The notes under the pieces were generated by a model that ran no database searches, was not told the DNA's origin, and saw only the letters and a list, made by a program, of their open reading frames with translations. A stretch of 64,000 nt of DNA from assembly GCA_963701325.1 (NCBI GenBank), contig OY969604.1, positions 3,224,001 to 3,288,000 on the forward strand, in the 5' to 3' direction. This document shows positions 62,462-64,000 of this stretch, in pieces; position 1 is the stretch's first letter, and every line of letters starts with the position of its first letter. Source of the DNA: Bog-756 sp963701325 (lineage in GTDB: Bacteria; Actinomycetota; Acidimicrobiia; Acidimicrobiales; RAAP-2). The translations under genes were made by a program, and so were the position numbers.

Positions 62462-62632
62462 CGGTCCCGAGCAGGTGCTCGGCGTGGTCGCAGCGCCCGC
62501 AGGGGCGTCGACCGCTGCTCCGACATCGACGACAGCGCCCGAGGCAACGAGGACTGCGATGGCCGAGACAGCCCCGAGGGTCACCCGCCAAGGGTGTGAC
62601 CAGTTGATGTCATGGACCCGATGCGCTCTCAA
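61706..62632 (-). CDS. Secreted protein made of six 42-residue GYWL-type repeats
   Basis: A 308-residue protein: signal peptide (VTLGAVSAIAVLVASGAVV), short linker, then six tandem repeats of exactly 42 residues of the form GYWLVAADGGVFAFGDAxFxG followed by a STGG...LNxPVVGIA stretch. It probably folds as a beta-propeller-like or solenoid module. The start is TTG 62632 with GGAGGG ahead. The same module is fused to a peptidase at 34-1614. Confidence 0.82.
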   Translation of the reverse strand: MRAHRVHDINWSHPWRVTLGAVSAIAVLVASGAVVDVGAAVDAPAGAATTPSTCSGPDGLGYWQVAADGGVFAYGTARFLGSTGGMHLNQPVVGMAPSVDGRGYWLVAADGGVFAFGDAPFKGSTGGMSLNQPVVGLVPTVDGQGYWLVAADGGVFAFGDATFYGSTGGIPLNRPAVGIAATKDGRGYWLVASDGGVFSFGDAAFHGSLGSIRLNQPVVGIAATRNANGYQLTASDGGVFSFGDGTFHGSMGGQHLNQPVVGIGSTYFGNGYTLSASDGGVFNFGDSAFCGSSGNIHLNRPVVGMAFY

Positions 62633-62762
62633 AGGCCCTCCCTGTCAGTGTCCGCCCCCGATTGTTCTTCGGTGCTGGCGAGCATCCGGATGACCGAAGG
62701 TTTCGCACCGCGCGTTCAGTGACCCGACGACCGTCGCTGACGGCTCCCGAGGGACGGGGGAA

Positions 62763-63233
62763 TCAGCCCCTGACCGCGCCGGACAGCCGCTGCAGATCCG
62801 TCCTGGCGGCGGCGATGTCTGTCTCGACCTCATCGAGGTAGCCGGATCCGGGAGGCGACGCAGTGAGGGTCTCGATGCGCATGAGCTCCTTGACCAGCGC
62901 TTTCTCGTCGGATCTCAGCGCACCACCCCAGGGAACCTCGGCCAGTTCGTGGATGGACACCGAGGCAGCGGTGTCGAGCGGCCGGGTCGCCGCGGACAAC
63001 TGGGCTCCCGTCGCATCGGGTGGTGCCGATCCCACGAAGCTGATGCCGTTCCCCAGTGTCGGCGTGACCCAGCCGAGCACCTGCGCGTGGCTGTAGAGCG
63101 TGGTCGTCGTGGTGGACGGGAGGCCCACCGTCCCGGCCGAGGAGCATCCGGCGAGCAGCACCGCGACCGCCGTCCCGACAGCGAGGTGGCGGATGCGGCG
63201 GCTGGACTGCTCGGAGCGACGGGAGCCGTTCAC
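62763..63233 (-). CDS. Lipoprotein
   Basis: A 156-residue protein with a lipobox (AVAVLLAGCSS), a short Thr-rich spacer and a helical C-terminal part (LRSDEKALVKELMRIETL, LDEVETDIAAARTDLQRL). Probably a coiled-coil-like surface lipoprotein of unknown function. GTG 63233. Confidence 0.68.
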   Translation of the reverse strand: MNGSRRSEQSSRRIRHLAVGTAVAVLLAGCSSAGTVGLPSTTTTTLYSHAQVLGWVTPTLGNGISFVGSAPPDATGAQLSAATRPLDTAASVSIHELAEVPWGGALRSDEKALVKELMRIETLTASPPGSGYLDEVETDIAAARTDLQRLSGAVRG

Positions 63234-63353
63234 CCCGAGAACGGTAGCGTCGCCCGCCGCCATGCGGCGCGGCCCGGAGGTGCTGGCAGCACGCGTGCCA
63301 ACCCGCTCACGTGCGCGTCGTGCCCATGACGACGGATCTGGTAGAACCGCGAC

Positions 63354-63944
63354 GTGACCGAGCTCCGGACGACATGGTTGAAGGGCATCGATCAGACCGG
63401 GCAGGCGGCGAAGGTGGCAGCTCGGGCGCTGCGGGACAGTCCGACGGCACTGGCGATCTCCGATGATCCGCTGGTCCGCTTCGACATGTTCCACAGCACG
63501 TTCCTCGGGACGCTTGCTGGAGCGCGGGTGGCCGGCGTCCGGCTCGGTGGGACCGTCCTGGGGGTGGCTGCGACCGAGCATCCGGGCAACTGCATCGCCT
63601 CGCTCCTGCCGGCGGAGATGCGGGTCCTGGAGCCACCGCCCCCGGAGGCAACGGACACCGAGCGGTTCCTGCACTTGGGCTCGATCCTGGCCGAACACGA
63701 CCTGCCCGAACCGCATTGGCATGTCGGGCCGGTCAGCGTCGAGCCGGAGTTCCAGGGGAGGGGCCTCGGGCGCTCCGCGATGGGACTGCTCTGTGCGGAG
63801 TTCGACCACCATGGACGACTGGCCTGGCTCGAGACCGACAAGCCCGAGAACGTCCGCTTCTACATCGGCCTCGGATTCGAGGTCGCAGAGGAGACCGACA
63901 TCCTCTCGGCGCACAACTGGTTCATGCGTCGCGACCCACGCTGA
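63354..63944 (+). CDS. GNAT-family N-acetyltransferase
   Basis: A 196-residue protein with VGPVSVEPEFQGRGLGRSAM (acetyl-CoA binding Q-x-x-G-x-G/A) and WLETDKPENVRFYIGLGFEV. Substrate unknown. The start is GTG 63354. Confidence 0.87.
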   Translation: MTELRTTWLKGIDQTGQAAKVAARALRDSPTALAISDDPLVRFDMFHSTFLGTLAGARVAGVRLGGTVLGVAATEHPGNCIASLLPAEMRVLEPPPPEATDTERFLHLGSILAEHDLPEPHWHVGPVSVEPEFQGRGLGRSAMGLLCAEFDHHGRLAWLETDKPENVRFYIGLGFEVAEETDILSAHNWFMRRDPR

Positions 63945-63962
63945 CCCCTCGGGAGACCACCG

Positions 63963-64000
63963 ATGCGAATTGATCGAGGACCGGCGAAGCCGCGTCCGGC
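63963..64000 (+). CDS. Possible start of a gene cut by the window end
   Basis: ATG 63963 preceded by CGGGAG opens MRIDRGPAKPRP and runs off the window. Too short to identify. Confidence 0.25.
   Translation, partial: MRIDRGPAKPRP

Overview
The window is high-GC actinobacterial DNA with GTG/TTG starts, short intergenic gaps and GC-rich third codon positions. Several families point towards Acidimicrobiia or a close relative: secreted proteins with GYWLxxxDGGxFxFG repeats, paired DUF35/thiolase-fold genes with a 3Fe-4S ferredoxin and a P450, mycothiol-type DinB proteins and a DUF4331/Tat pair. This placement is inference from family content; there is no rRNA or other phylogenetic marker here. 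Six otherwise good genes each carry one single-base indel, which suggests an indel-prone draft or metagenome assembly.

Region 1 (1-28.8 kb) looks like chromosomal backbone. It holds a secreted G1-type peptidase with C-terminal repeats, an XRE regulator, a GH13 glucosidase, and two overlapping double-hotdog genes. A nitrobindin-like protein and an FTR1 iron permease behind an IdeR-type iron box follow, then a P450 and an SDR. A minus-strand run (17.5-12.6 kb) encodes a PNPOx-like protein, an SDR, a DapB-like reductase, an ABC exporter and a TrmO-like methyltransferase. Next come a low-molecular-weight phosphatase, an antiporter and a sulfatase, then a tightly overlapping DUF35-DUF35-thiolase-thiolase set with a ferredoxin (21.0-24.5 kb). 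The region closes with gltX, a DUF218 protein, a phosphonate-type FAD oxidase/HAD hydrolase pair, and tRNA-Gln(CUG) and tRNA-Glu(CUC).

Region 2 (about 29-50.8 kb) starts right after tRNA-Glu. It has visibly lower GC, longer gaps, an IS630 remnant cut by a decayed IS3-family element, and short dispersed repeats. It reads as an accessory block of small single-purpose genes: a GH99-like secreted protein, several methyltransferases, DinB proteins, cupin, NTF2-like, YciI-like and ABM-like proteins, an SDR and an SQR-like flavoprotein. It also contains a one-carbon pair, a MetF-like gene divergent from a serine hydroxymethyltransferase gene that is preceded by a clear ZTP (pfl) riboswitch. A secreted Thr-rich protein is preceded by a tandem 31-bp repeat containing a dyad.

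Region 3 (50.8-64 kb) returns to high GC. It contains an aldo/keto reductase, small secreted proteins and lipoproteins, an ArsC-like protein, an SDR, an ArsR/AHSA1 pair with a dyad over the start codon, a shortened DHFR-like gene and two GNATs. It also has a 36-codon gene with a strong ribosome binding site followed by an 18-bp perfect hairpin. A minus-strand run carries a Tat-signal protein, a DUF4331 protein, a conserved hypothetical, an aminoglycoside-phosphotransferase-like kinase and a zinc ribbon, and a second GYWL-repeat protein lies near the end. No CRISPR array, rRNA or replication origin was seen.
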